In this document: positions 9,961 through 21,925 of the stretch, piece by piece
How positions within the stretch are numbered: position 1 is the stretch's first letter
Layout of the letters: each line of letters opens with the position of its first letter
NCBI GenBank assembly: GCA_023897205.1
Contig: JAHWDD010000003.1
Span: 5,707,665 to 5,771,664 of the forward strand
Direction of reading: 5' to 3'
Source of the DNA: Exophiala sp. HKRS030
Lineage: Eukaryota; Ascomycota; Eurotiomycetes; Chaetothyriales; Herpotrichiellaceae
DNA: 64,000 nt
Notes under the pieces: generated by a model
What the model saw: the letters and a program-made list of their open reading frames with translations, nothing else
The model's database searches: none
Told to the model about the DNA's origin: nothing
Program-made: the position numbers and the translations under genes

Positions 9961-12358
9961 ATGGGTTCGGTGACCATGGAACAGCACCGATTGATCAAGA
10001 AGCGGATCACTCTCGCATGCAATGGATGTCGAATGAAGAGGACAAAGGTAATAATCGATCTTCCAATCACATGTAATTATCGTGTTGCGACATCCAGGGT
10101 CTGACATCGATGTTATGTCTAGTGCGATGGGCACCAACCGCAATGTAGTGCCTGTAACTATCGCGGAGAAGAATGTGAATATAGCAGAGCGGAGAGTAAA
10201 AGAAAGTTTGTGTACCCGTCTTTGTCATCGCAATGAACTCGCTGACAATGACACAGACGCCCAAGTAATGCATACATTATGAGCCTTGAGGCACGAGTTG
10301 CGAGTCTCGAGAAAATGTTGAAATTGGTTGGAAATCCCTACTGCATTGAATTCGATGGAGACGACGCGGAGACTTTCACCAACGGTAACCTTGATCCATT
10401 CACCTACCAGTACGAGAATCAGGGGGTCGGAGGCGAGATCGAGATTGAACCTGAAAGAAACGAACTGGACGACCTTACGGATGCACTCGGCTGTTTCACA
10501 CTCGGGGATGCAGGAGAGCTACGATTCTTTGGTGCTTCCAGCAACTTCAGCATAATCCAAAACCATTCTCCAAGAGTGGCCTCGTCAGTCGAAGCAAGAA
10601 TGCGTGGGATTGCTGCGGTCCAGAGGATGTCCAATTATACGGAAGTAAGCGACGAGCTTCGAGACCATCTCCTGGGTCTCTACTGGCGATGGCAGAACTC
10701 TTGGCAATATATAGTTGCTCGTGAGTCATTTGTCAGTGATCTCTACGTGCACAAGTCCGGTCGGTTCTGCACACCACTGCTGCTCACTGCCATCCTGGCA
10801 TACGCATCTCGATACTCCGACAGACCTGAGCTCAGAACGGATCCTAGCGATCCAATGACAGCAGGAGAGGTGTTTGCCGCTCAAGCCACGACAATGCTCC
10901 ATCATGAATATGAGGCGCCGACAACGTCGACGGTGCAAGCGGCTGGTATCCTCGGCCTCTACTGTGCCTCAATTGACAGGGAAGGCCTTGGGTTTACATA
11001 TATTGGTATGGCATCTCGCATGGCCATGAATCTCGGCCTCCATTCGGACTGCTCTGCGTACGTGTCAAGGGGATTCATCTCAGAAGAAGACGTCGAGGCA
11101 CGCAATATAGCATTCTGGGGACCTATGTCTTGGACAAGTATGATCACACTCTGATATCGCAGGAATTGAACTTCTTTATACTGATGTGTTCTAAAGGCTT
11201 TACTGTCTGGGAATGGGCAGGCCCGCAGGGATTCAAGAGTTCAACATCACCACCGCAAAACCAAAAGCCCAGGATTTGGCTTTACCGCCATTATCCCCAG
11301 AACATCTAAGGATTTCACAGCCTTGGCCTACCTCTCACATCACGCAAAATGCAATGCAGATGTGTGAAATATTTCTGATCACTTCTGAAGTCGTTGATCA
11401 ACTGTACGTCATGAATATCACCTAGTTTAAGCTGGTAGAAACTTACCCTTGCAGATACGCCCAGAGACCGTCCTGGACCGAGCGGGAGAGGGATGACCGA
11501 ATCACCCAAACTCACTTGCGACTTGTAAGGTGGTTTGATGGACTACCCAAGAGCCTCAAGATATCCGAGTCGAGCCTTCGACCATCTCCGCCATATGTGT
11601 ACCAACTCCAGTGAGCCATACAGCTTTTTCTCTGCTAAACGAGTAAGCTGACGTATGAACCACACACACAGTCTCCAGTATCACGTCTCAATCATATTAC
11701 TGCACCGACCGTTCTTCAAAAGCCTATACCCAGGCCAGGGCAAGATCGACTACGATCCTCGGGACGGGACGTTCACTCACGATCGTGCCAGAACTCCGCT
11801 GCCAAGATAGCGAGCATATTCCGCATCTATCGTGACAACTACACTAACGTTAGTCATAGCATTGACCCCAGATTCTTTTCGTGATGGAAGATCATACTGA
11901 CTGCCCAAATAATGCAGCGATTTATTCAAATCTCCGCCGTGCACCCAGCGCTTACGGCGGCGATGATTCTACTGCTGGAGGTCAAGATGTCGGATCCAGT
12001 GGGGCAGAAGAAGGCAATGCGACGCCTCGAGGTGTGTCTGCGAAGTCTTTACGAGATGAACATCAACTGGGACTGGGCAAACCGATCGATCCGTGCGGTC
12101 CAGTCGTTGGCCGCACAATGGAAGATCGACATGAGTAAATCCACAATCCTGAATGAAATCGGCGAAGAGTACAAGCTCTCCTTTCAGCGGTATGAAAGGT
12201 CGTGTCCGGAATTTGGCCCGAAGTTGGGTTGGAATGATAATTCAGATCCAAGCGAGCATGTCCGGCCTTCTGACCCTTTTGACGAATTCTTTACTGCCTG
12301 GGTAAATGATCAAGGAATGATGGATGGCACGTTCGATTTCTTTGCCAGTAGTAATTAA
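9961..12358 (+). CDS. Zn2Cys6 fungal-specific transcription factor, frame broken twice
   Basis: Nuclear regulator. Exons 9961-10047, 10123-10205, 10257-11137, 11197-11403, 11455-11610, 11672-11848 and 11918-12358. The zinc cluster spans intron 1: CNGCRMKRTK, then CDGHQPQCSACNYRGEEC, with C-x2-C-x6-C-x6-C-x2-C-x6-C spacing. A coiled-coil linker follows (SLEARVASLEKMLKLVG), then a Fungal_trans domain. Two one-base losses are apparent. At 11117-11120 FWG should run on to TYVLDK, which fits if the G run has one more base. At 11787-11793 the RPFFKSLYPGQGK reading must shift to reach NSAAKIASIFRIYRDNY. Adding two bases makes the exon total 2034 nt (677 residues). All introns have good donors, several with CTGAC branch points. 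ATG 9976 is an alternative start. The gene is divergent from the nitrilase and convergent with the MFS transporter. Confidence 0.8.
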
Positions 12359-12784
12359 CCTTTGCAAGGTATTTCTCGTCTTGATGGAAGTCATGTCGCT
12401 TGGATGGTCCAAGTACCTTTCTTTCAATGAAATCATGCCTACTTAGCACCGATAGTACTAATTTTGAAGATACAAAGACACAAAATGGTATCAATATCTC
12501 AACGTGGGCCACCATTGTCGCAGTAAGCAGCTTCCAGCATCACTACTACCTATTCCGGACATAAGAAATTTCTTTACCCTTCTTCTCCTTTACCTTTATA
12601 CGTCCCCCTTAACTGCCAGCCCAGAAATACTTTCTATTAGACCAAATCTCCCCCGTTCCCTGATAATCTGTTCCTGAGGCGACCGAGTAGGAAATCAACT
12701 TTCGAAACCCCTTGTTGGTTCCATCATTGGTGTGGCCTTCTCGTTGACAGTACCAACGAGCAATTGACATGACATTTCCAAAGA
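12359..12784. other. Convergent 3' intergenic region
   Basis: About 430 bases between two convergent genes. Nothing beyond presumed 3' UTRs is seen. Confidence 0.5.
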
Positions 12785-14875
12785 TCAGACAGTATCAACC
12801 TTGGTGAATGTCTCGGCTCCTTTTTCAACGTCTTGCCCCTTCACTACCTCAGTTACAACCTTACCATTCAGAATTCGGGCATCAAGTGCACGCTTCTCCT
12901 CATCAGATATGTGGGTCAGACGGACTGCGACTTCGTCGTTGAAAATGCCGTTGATCTCTTCTAGTGAGAGCCCTGAGGTCTAAATCATCAATATATCAGT
13001 CAAGGTTCCACTTTGTGCCAGAAAAAAACATGCTCGAGGGTAGTAACAGATGACGAGCAAGGCTGAATTTGCAAGACTTACTTCGGGACAGAAGAAATAG
13101 ATGAGGACCACGTTGATAGATGGCAAGATGATGAACAGGAGATAGTATTTCCATCCGATTGTAGCAAATCCAGTGGCCGAAGACTCGAGGAAAGGGAGCG
13201 TTGATAGGAAGAAAATTCCTATGCTCCAACCCATGCCCTTTGCACGGATATGATTTGGGAAGATCTCCGAACAATAAACATAAACTGTCGTATCGACGAA
13301 GCCAGCGTAACTGAGAGTGTCATTAGTCACATCTCGGCTCGGGTTGGACGGGGTCTTTTGGTGGATGAAACTTACAACACGATGAAGCCAAAGAGCATCG
13401 CGACTCCGGCAGCAAGAGCTGCTCTGTTCGTACTTGATGCGTAGTTGGCAACGATTGCTGCTTCTATAATGGTGAAAACAACACATCCACTCATTCCGAT
13501 CACTAATTCCGATTTTAGTCAAGACAAAACAAAGATGCGGGGCAAATTGTGTCGACTTACTCATGCTGCGAGTGCGACCCAGTTTGTCGAGATACAGGGC
13601 GTTCGCAAAGTTGCCTAACCATGCCACCGTGATCCAACCGGCGGCAAGCAGGAGGGCGTTGCTGTTGCTGAATCCCAAACCTGCAACAAGCACAACGATG
13701 TTGCCTGAGCAGGAATATTAGCCTCTGCAAATGACACGGAATACTCTTTCAAACGCGTAAACTTACTGTAGATGACAATAGCACCGTTTGCCTGAGACGC
13801 CCACATTACAAGAGTCGCAATCAACGTTCTTTTCCTGAAGTGGGGCTGGCGAAAGAGATCCAAGTAGTTCACATCGCCATACGCGGCCTTATCTGCGGTG
13901 CATTGAGACGTGATCTGGAAGAACTCTTCACGCGCAAAAAGTTGATCGGGGTCTTTTGGATCGTTGTGAAGCCGCGAGAGGATCTTCCAAGCTTCATCCT
14001 CTCGGCCTTTGGTCACGACTGCACATTCAGAGGCGAGAATTAGCATTTCTGACTCTTGAACTAGCAGAACAAAAAAAGCAAACTTACGCCAACGAGGAGA
14101 CTCGGGAAGCCATTTGACGAAGCACAGCATCAGTGATGGCCACAGTACCTGCAGAGACAGAGGAAAGCGCCAGTTGAAGGAGGCGTTGGGAGAATAAAAA
14201 CTGCCGACCCCGACCCATGCTGCTACCATGTAACCCACCAAGAAGAATGCGCCTGGCATGGTTAGACTATTTTTGCCAAGGAATATGCATTCCAAATGAA
14301 CTGACCATGTTGGCCGACAAGGAGTCCTCGAACAGCCGGAGGAGCGATTTCTGCTATATAGATGGGAACCAATGTGACGAGCATGGCTAAACCTTAAAGT
14401 CAGCAAGTTCCATTGTGATAGTGGCGTCGGCCCTCTTACCTCCGGCAAAACCTGTTACCAATCGAGCAACAAGGAACATAGCAATGTGAGCAGAGCCTGC
14501 TTGGAGAGCTCCTCCAATAATGTTGATGACCCCGGCAATGATCAGTGACCTCTTACGACCGTACGAATCGCTATACCATCCGACGAACAAGCCACCGAAA
14601 ATCGATCCTGCCGAGAAAAGTCCAAAAACAGCTCCAAGGATTTGGTTGCTATACGCATAAAGCGATGCTTGCGTTGGATCGGGCGTGAGACCCATATACG
14701 CATACCAGTTGGGCTGGCCCACGGTCGTCGAGATGATGCTGAAGTCATAGCCATAGGAGATACTCCCCAGTGCAAGGGCCAGTACAATCTAGCAAACCTT
14801 AAACATTGCCAAAAGCGAGAAATAAAGGAAAGGACTCACCACCAAGTTCGCTGCGGTTAGTTTTCCTTGTGCCAT
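12785..14875 (-). CDS. MFS sugar-type transporter
   Basis: Plasma-membrane major facilitator of the sugar-porter family, 12 membrane segments expected. Nine exons (14875-14840, 14788-14440, 14392-14306, 14252-14088, 14018-13767, 13704-13561, 13502-13376, 13310-13082, 12979-12785) sum to 1584 nt (527 residues). Family marks are DSYGRKRSL after the second helix, VPIYIAEIAPPAVRG, PESPRWLVTKGR, LDKLGRTRSM and PETSGLSLEEI near the C-terminus. The first exon codes only 12 residues (MAQGKLTAANLV). The reading frame is intact, unlike its two neighbours. It is convergent with the second regulator and has a perfect CGGTCCG inverted repeat about 110 bases upstream. Substrate is unknown; lactose-permease-like or hexose carriers are the closest in style. 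In context it may import a substrate or export a product of the nitrilase pathway. Confidence 0.88.
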
Positions 14876-14983
14876 CGTTTCTCGTCTACTTGCTGTGCAC
14901 TAGGGTAAGAGTTTGTGTTGTTGTCTGACTGTATTTTGTGCATGCTGCCTTGGTGATATTGAATAATATATACACACTGCCAG

Positions 14984-15000
14984 CGGTCCGAAGCGGACCG
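14984..15000. promoter_or_regulatory. CGGTCCG-AAG-CGGACCG inverted repeat
   Basis: Perfect 7-bp inverted repeat with a 3-base spacer, centred on CCG-N3-CGG and lying about 110 bases upstream of the MFS start codon. The symmetry and CGG content are typical of Zn2Cys6 dimer sites, and two such regulators are in the same block. Binding is inferred, not shown. Confidence 0.45.
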
Positions 15001-16370
15001 TGCTATTGCAACGCGTGTTGTATTCATGATATGTTGGATATCTATTATCCGGCGATCAGTCTCTGGCAATGCTTCGAGTGTCAGGGGCTCAAACGGATCG
15101 TTAGAATATGTCAGGAACGATAACATTTGAAGTTCCGATATATTCTAGTGCAAGCCTCAAAATCCGCATTGGGATGGTGATCATCGTATCGGGATACTTG
15201 ATATCCGGATGAAGATCAAGAACTCAAATCCGGAGGATAACACTGTCCTCTTTAGTCAAAACTCAATTCGGACCACCCTTTCTTCTCGAATCGATCGAGT
15301 TCTCGACCTACAAGCATAGCTACTAATTACTACCAAACGTGAGAGATAGGCTGCGAACAGATGCTTTCGTCGAGAGCGGATAAGGACTGATTAGACTGAG
15401 AAGGATGTTTTCGGAAGCTGTTTTCGGATAAGCCGATAGACTGGGTCTTCTTTTTCCCCTTGTTCATGACATTCACCTAGCAGCAATATTCAGGACGATT
15501 TCCTCAGGAAATGCAAGTATGCGGTCTTCCATGTCGAAGGCGCTTAGGATCCGCCACTCATATCTGCCGCGATTTGTGGTTCGGCAGATTGATACTCGCC
15601 GACTTCTCCTCATCCTAACCTCCACCCTTCGTTTGCATTCGCCTCTGCCTCCGCTTCCTCTTCCCTTCCATCGCTCGATGTGTTCGAAGGGTTCGACCCG
15701 TGCATTGGATTATCCGCACATGTCACTTGTTTCCAAATGTTATGCAGCTGCAACATTTGGAGGCATTGCTGTCACATAGATGGACTACGTTAATGCAATG
15801 TCATTTTCGTTGGACAACTCGCCTACGGATTAACCCTCGACGGACTATTGACTCGCGGTGGCGAGTTAATTGTGGTGCGCTTCTCAGTCACAGCAGTCAA
15901 CTGGAATCAACGAATTCGATGACACTTATTGATCCCACGGTGGCACAGTGGGAAGTACGAAATCATGTCAAACGTCAAAAAGCCGGGTCTGGAATCTCAT
16001 TATGACACCTCTCCGGGCCCAATAAAGTCTGCTGGGAGATATCAAATATTACTGGCTCATCAAAACACTCTCTTGATGTAAGCTTGTAGCGTCGAAGGAT
16101 GAGCAAATGGCGGAGATGAGAGAGATTGACGAGAAGGCTAAGCCCGATGGTGACAGGTTTGATGAGTTCTTCGGTGCATTGGTTGGTCATTGAACGGTAG
16201 ATTTATAGATACATATATGTGTGAAATACTTTTAATCATAGGCCGATAGCCTCTGTGATCTGCAAGTCCTGATTAGATTGATTGGTTGATGCAATTGATG
16301 CCAGCACATGTCCTGTCGTCCACAGACCGCACCCTCCCTTCCTTCCTCACTCCCTCCTTTGTTTCTCAGC
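15001..16370. other. Intergenic region upstream of MFS gene
   Basis: About 1.4 kb with no credible gene. It contains several CGGAT/TCCGG words (for example near 15205 and 15230) and a GGTTCGACCC string near 15690 that resembles a tRNA B box but has no matching A box or stem. Mostly promoter and 3' flank. Confidence 0.4.
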
Positions 16371-18068
16371 TCATCTCACTCTAATCCTAACCTCCAGGCC
16401 ACTCTGATTCAACGCCCAAGCATTCCTGACCGTCCACTCCCTGTTCTGATCCACGAGTTCAATCTCAAACCTCCCCACCAACGCCGCAACCACCTTATGC
16501 AACTCGAGCAACGCGATATTCTTGCCCAAACAACTCCTCTTGCCCGCGCCAAACGCCAGCATCGCATGCTCCATGCCTTTCGTCTCTTTCTCCCGCTCAC
16601 TCAGCCAGCGACTCGGGTTCCACGACTCCGCATCCTCGCCGAACGTCGGTTTGTGTCGGTGCTGTACCCACGGATTGATCCCGATGATTGTGCCGGCGGG
16701 CAGAACGGTGGTTGTGCCGTCGTCGTGCGTCAGTGGCATGCCGCTGGGTGGAACGACGCGTTCGAGCGGCAGGCTGAGTGCCGGGTTCATGCGGAGGCCT
16801 TCTTTGACCACGGCACAGAGGTAAGGGAGGTGGAGTTGTGTTTGGGTCCAGGTTGGGCAGGGGCTGGTGATTGTGTTGTTCTTTGTAGCGTGGTCGAGTT
16901 CGGCTTGCAGTGTGGTTAGCGTTTGGGGGTTTTTGAGCAGGTGGTAGAAGATCGCGCGGAGTGTACTCGCGATCGTGTCGCTGCCTGCGTTGATGTTCAT
17001 GAACAGGTTTGATAGGATTGTCGAGTCGGTCATGGCTGCTTCTGTTTCTGGCGTGGTGGTGGTGGTGCTGGGAGAGGATTTGGCGAGGGATTGCTCATGT
17101 CGGATCTTGAGGAATCTCGATAGGAAGTCCGGATGGTCGAATGTTCGCTTGTTGCCCCTACCCAGACTATCATCCTGCTTGTTCATTTCGTTGTTGTCCA
17201 AATCCGCATCTCTCAATCTCTCCTTGAGGAGTCTCTGGGCGAACAACAAAATCGGCGAACTGACCGCTTTGCGAAAGTATTTGACGTAGAGCGGATTTTT
17301 ACCGAGCACCGCCTCATCCAACCAAGGGATCTGGCCCAGGACAGAGAAATACTCAAAATTCGCTCCAATCGCGCCCATGATCCCGTCGACATCGGTGCCG
17401 GATTCAATGAAGCCCAAGCGTCTTGAGAAAGTCAATTCGCCAATCACGTCAAAGGCGAAGAACTGCAGGTAGTCACCCAGATCGAGCGGCTGGCTCCATT
17501 GCCGTTTCAAAAAAGTACCATCTGATCCACGATCAATCGTATCAACCACTTCCTCACTGACCGGCGCATCCCCGGTACCCCTCCCACGGAACCTCCTCTC
17601 CAACGTCTGAAGAAACACCTTGACCGTCCGATCAACCAATCCCTCATACTCGACCAGCGTACTCAAACTATACGCATTGGCAATCAAGCGCTTCGACCGC
17701 GCGTGCTCAGTTTCATCCGTCATGGCCACCAAACTCGCCGCGCGCCGCCCGTTCACCACATTCTGAAAACACGAGTAGAAATCCGACTTGACCAGCCCTT
17801 TGCCGATGCCGTAGATCTGCGGAATGTACTTTGGCGAGCCGCTGATGGAGACCGTGTTCGGGCCCAGACGCACGATCGGGCCGTGTTCTTTGTGTAATGA
17901 GAGGTGCTCTTCATGTGGCGAGCGTCGGTAGACTAGATACGCGCGGTAGAGGTTGGTGAAGCGCGCGAGCAATGGGCCAGGGATGGAGCCCGGGAGGAGA
18001 AGGTAGTTTTTGAGTAGAGTTAGGAGGATGATCAGGGGGACTGTGTAGATGAGGATGAGGAGCAGCAT
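16371..18068 (-). CDS. Cytochrome P450, pisatin-demethylase-like
   Basis: Heme monooxygenase expected in the ER membrane. It is a single uninterrupted frame of 565 residues. An N-terminal membrane anchor (LLLILIYTVPLIILLTLL) is followed by the Pro-rich hinge PGSIPGPLLARF. The I-helix oxygen-binding motif is NAGSDTIAST, the K-helix ExxR is KEGLRMNP, the PERF-region equivalent is WNPSRWL, and the heme-binding loop is FGAGKRSCLGK with its Cys ligand. The N-terminal style (LARFTNLYRAYLVYR) resembles the pisatin demethylase/benzoate-hydroxylase-like clan of filamentous fungi. It is intronless, unlike most genes nearby. Substrate is unknown. No other secondary-metabolism genes adjoin it, so detoxification or catabolism of an aromatic compound is as likely as biosynthesis. 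Confidence 0.9.
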   Translation of the reverse strand: MLLLILIYTVPLIILLTLLKNYLLLPGSIPGPLLARFTNLYRAYLVYRRSPHEEHLSLHKEHGPIVRLGPNTVSISGSPKYIPQIYGIGKGLVKSDFYSCFQNVVNGRRAASLVAMTDETEHARSKRLIANAYSLSTLVEYEGLVDRTVKVFLQTLERRFRGRGTGDAPVSEEVVDTIDRGSDGTFLKRQWSQPLDLGDYLQFFAFDVIGELTFSRRLGFIESGTDVDGIMGAIGANFEYFSVLGQIPWLDEAVLGKNPLYVKYFRKAVSSPILLFAQRLLKERLRDADLDNNEMNKQDDSLGRGNKRTFDHPDFLSRFLKIRHEQSLAKSSPSTTTTTPETEAAMTDSTILSNLFMNINAGSDTIASTLRAIFYHLLKNPQTLTTLQAELDHATKNNTITSPCPTWTQTQLHLPYLCAVVKEGLRMNPALSLPLERVVPPSGMPLTHDDGTTTVLPAGTIIGINPWVQHRHKPTFGEDAESWNPSRWLSEREKETKGMEHAMLAFGAGKRSCLGKNIALLELHKVVAALVGRFEIELVDQNREWTVRNAWALNQSGLEVRIRVR

Positions 18069-19233
18069 TGTTTCGTTCTATGTTTCTGGTTTTGTCGATA
18101 TCGGTGTCGTTTTCGTAGCGGGATTAGCTGCCGCTGATCGTGTTCTCTGTCTCCGTTTCCTTTCGACGCTGCTCTCTCTTCTGTTGAATGTATCCTCCGT
18201 GAAAGACTAGACCTCAAGCTCAGGTCTACCGTCTAATGAACAAATTGGACTCTTCGTGACCGTCGATTCAGAAATGATTGAATCCTGAGTCCACAATATT
18301 TGGATTCGTCGTTCATCCAAGCCAGGAACCTCTGCTCAAGACCAGACAGAACATGAACAAATAAATCGGTAAACCTGTCCAGTAACCTACCGCGAGTTCA
18401 CAACTTCAGTAAACTCAAAGCCGGCACTCCATTTCCAGTTCCCAATTTCCCTGTAGCTGTATTACGTCTTTCCCATAATTCAGAAAGACGAATATTCAAA
18501 ATGTCCAACGACATACCTACCTCTCTGAGATTATGAACGACGAAGATGTCAAGATATGCTTTCTCCACCGAGGGAGGCCAGAAAGTTGCGCCGCCACCTC
18601 CTCGGCGGCTTTCCGTCTCAGTCGATGGGAGATTATGGGGAATGGGCCCTGAATGGGGTAATGCACCAGCCAATTGAGGGGTCATGTTGCAAAAGCTCCA
18701 TGGTTCGCATGCGATGAGATGGGATGGGATTTGGAGCAAATGACGGTGGGCGGATGGATTCCGCGCCTTGCTTGGGTGGGATGGCTTTTTCTCGGCGGGA
18801 GTGCGTGTGCGGCTTGCAGCGGCAAGGGTCGGCATGCCATACCAGTCCGCATATCAATGCAATGATGAAACCCCGTGGACGTCGGAGAGGGACTTTTGGG
18901 GCGAAGGTTTGGGAAATGGATCATGGAGTTCCGATGGACATCATCTCTATGGGGTAGTGCGAGCAATTAATATCTCGAGTTTCGTAGCTGAGAGTTGAAA
19001 GATGAAGTCAAATGGGATCAGTTCACTATAATCATACCTACTCATAGAGACAGAGGCAGTTGAGATCTTTGAGTTTGTAATGGCTACTGTTTCATGGCAT
19101 TGACGGTGAGAATGGTCACGCAGCTATTTCTCACTACAGTTGGGAGTATATTCGTCGTACTGGATAGTTGTAGCTTGGGGTCTCTGGATTATGATTGAAC
19201 AGGGGACTTCCTAGTCTATCACCAGCATAGTGT
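18069..19233. other. Intergenic region
   Basis: About 1.2 kb between the P450 promoter and the 3' end of the adaptin gene. One 145-codon minus-strand frame (18398-18835) is open but unsupported. No repeat or RNA gene seen. Confidence 0.4.
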
Positions 19234-21925
19234 TCAAGGCTCAGTCCAGTCGACTTGTTCTGTAATGGCCGCGCCACCATCTTTTGTATATGAGATTTTG
19301 AGCCTGAGTCTTAGCTTTGCGGGCAGCGCCTATTAAGATGTTAGCAAACAATCCTGGTTGAGCAAAACAGTAAACGTGAGAACATACCCCAGTTGCAGCA
19401 ACAATTCTCATACCCTGCGTAGCTTCATCACCACCGTCCAGTGTACTCTTGTTAATAGCTTGAAGTGTCAATTTCTGACTCTTGGGAACTGCTGCCTGTA
19501 GACCGACTCCAGTCAATTGCCCAAACGCTTCATTGTTCTTGAATCTCGCCAAAATCTGCGCACCGGCGGCAGATCTTGATACCTGCATGGTAACTGACAA
19601 ACCATTCTTATTGTAGGCAGGATATGCTTGTGGACCAGAAGGCGCAGGTGGCTGTGCTTTTGGTGCACCGTTTCCAAACAAATCCATGATCGAGTCTGTA
19701 TTGGAGGTTGGCGCAGGGCTCTTGGTTTGTGGTGGAGGACTTGAGACCGAGCTACCACCTCCTAGGATATCTGCCAACAAATCTGCTGTTTGCCTTTGAC
19801 CATTCAGAGTTGCACTGGCATCCACAGCAGGGATATCGGAACCACCCATAAGATCAAGAAGCATGTCGGATTCGGTCGTCTTAGCCACCTTTCCATGTGT
19901 CTTGGCTTTGAGGGCCTTCTTCTTGCCTGCTGTGGCTTTGGTTGCTTCACCAAGAACTCGTTGTTCTTCCTTAATTTCTGGAGGTGGCATCTTTTCCAGC
20001 ACGCCTCTTCGGATAGAATCGTACCCGAAAAGATTTCCATACTCCACAGCTCGTTGTTGAATTTCTACACTTAAATCCGCCGTTCTTGATTGCATCAGAC
20101 GACGAATCCTCTCGATCTGAGAGGGGTCTGATAGTCGAGTTGTCAATTTCATCGCTGACGTGACGATGAATTCGGTAACAACTTGGTTGGCGTAGGTAGA
20201 ATTCAAGATCGTTGTGTAAAGATCAACAATATCACTTTCTTTAACTTCTTTGACAAGCTCTTCTTCTTCATATGATCCGCCACGAAGGAGTGCGTCACCA
20301 TATTCACCAATGACCCACACACCAGCCAGTGTGAGAGCTTCTTGTGTAATGTCAGCCTTTAACGCTGAATATAGCTTTTGAACAGAGTATGTCTGCTGGT
20401 CTGGAGAAGTGGCGATCAAACGGACGAAGGATGACAGGATTTGCTCCTTGACATAGTTGCCAGCTAATTTGATCACTCTTAGCATAGTGTCGATGTGCCA
20501 TCTTTTGTTAGGAGCATATCGATCTGCAGCAATCCCAATCTGTAAGGTCATGACACTTTTGAATTCATTGTCAGCAACCTCCAGGAAAGCCAATAATTCG
20601 CGGATGAGCACTCTGACATTGTCTTCTCTAATCAAAGTGAAGCTCAGATCCAGAGCCCTTCGACGAATAGAGATATCGGGATCTCGTAAGCATTCTAGAA
20701 TGGTGTTTCGATGCCTTTGCACGGCATTGGGTTCGATTGCCACGACCTTGACTAGAGTATTGAGTGCAACATATCGGATATTGTTGTCCTTGTTGGCTAA
20801 GAATTTGCCCAAAATGTTGACACCCAGGACCCTCAGACCCGAGTCGGCTTCAATATCCAGGATGGTAAGAACGGCCTCATACAAGATGGCGTTTCCAACA
20901 TTCTTTGTGGATTCGGTATTGGTAGCAACTTGAGCCAAGATATCGTTGATCTGCTCACTGGTACCTGGATCTCCTCGGGCCAGTGTTCTAAACAGGCGGA
21001 GAATCTTGACTTGTAGAAATGGGTCTGTAATGCCGGATACATCATGTTCTGGGGTGTAGCCTGAGCTGGTAAGACTTTTCAACGTCCGAACAAGATGTGG
21101 AACAACAGGTCGGAACATTTCCACGACTCCTTCTTCTCCTCCTTCGGCTTCATCTGCGTCACACAGGCTTGTGATCAGTGTCAGGCCACATAATAAAACA
21201 CCATGGTTTCTGTCTTGCAGTAGTAGTTTTGCTTTCTCGAGGAAATGTTCTGCTAAATCTGGGACTTTTCGACAAATCCGCATGGCGCAAAGAGCGGCTT
21301 TTCGTCGGATATATGGATTGGCGGTAGAAATGAGGTTCTCGATTTCCGGGAAGAGATCTCTGGACATTTCGACAGAGGCTATATTACCCAGAGTACACAG
21401 AGCCAAACCGACGACATATTGATTAGAGTGGTTAAGATCACTGTCTTTGTCAGCCGAAGTGATGGGAAGAAGATGTAGTTGTGGTACTTTTTCAACGAAT
21501 TTGTGACCAGCGTTAGGACTTCTTGGTTCTCATCAAGCAAAAGCATAGTACCCAGATATCCCAATCTCTTGTCTGCGAAGCGCGGTGATGCGAGGAGTTT
21601 CAGACATTCTATCTGACCGAAATGGGTTCGTTCTCCTAAAGTGAAGAGGTATAGTAATTTGGCGACATTATTCCGCCTGATCACAAGTCAGATCGTGTTC
21701 AAAGGATATATCACCGAAGTTGGAGTGCCATTAGTACCTAACGTTCGAGTCTCCGGATTCTTCGCGGAAACTGGCACGGATTGCGGCGCTCTCCTTCTGG
21801 ACGACTGCGCGTTCGTCTGCGATTGTCTTGGAGGCTCGAACATTGCGAATGAATTGTTTGACTTGGGAGAGGTCAGAACTGTGGTATTGCAGCAGGAAAA
21901 TAGGGAGGAACATACGAGAAGTCAT
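19234..21925 (-). CDS. APL4: AP-1 complex gamma-adaptin
   Basis: Large subunit of the AP-1 clathrin adaptor, which sorts cargo at the trans-Golgi and endosomes. Exons 21925-21916, 21861-21738, 21676-21488, 21440-19388 and 19329-19234 sum to 2472 nt (823 residues), normal for fungal gamma-adaptin. The first exon carries only MTS plus one base, and splicing gives [20 protein letters not shown], the standard N-terminus. The trunk reads [19 protein letters not shown], then [21 protein letters not shown] Ser/Pro-rich hinge (about residues 590-680) precedes the ear domain, which ends [20 protein letters not shown]. Introns have CTGAC branch points. The hinge contains LLDLMGG and [10 protein letters not shown], which resemble clathrin-box motifs. 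A conserved housekeeping gene; nothing odd beyond the tiny first exon. Confidence 0.95.

Noticed and set aside
14061..14087. 27-nt intron in the first MFS gene
   Set aside because: Too short for a fungal intron; the 69-nt version (14019-14087) has a CTAAT branch point and restores the PESPRWLVTKGR motif.
15685..15705. GGTTCGACCC string resembling a tRNA B box
   Set aside because: No A box at the right distance and no acceptor stem pairing.
18398..18835. 145-codon minus-strand frame with FWPPSVEKAYLDIF
   Set aside because: This piece faintly recalls the first helix of a TEA/AbaA domain, but the rest does not follow and no flanking exon is found.
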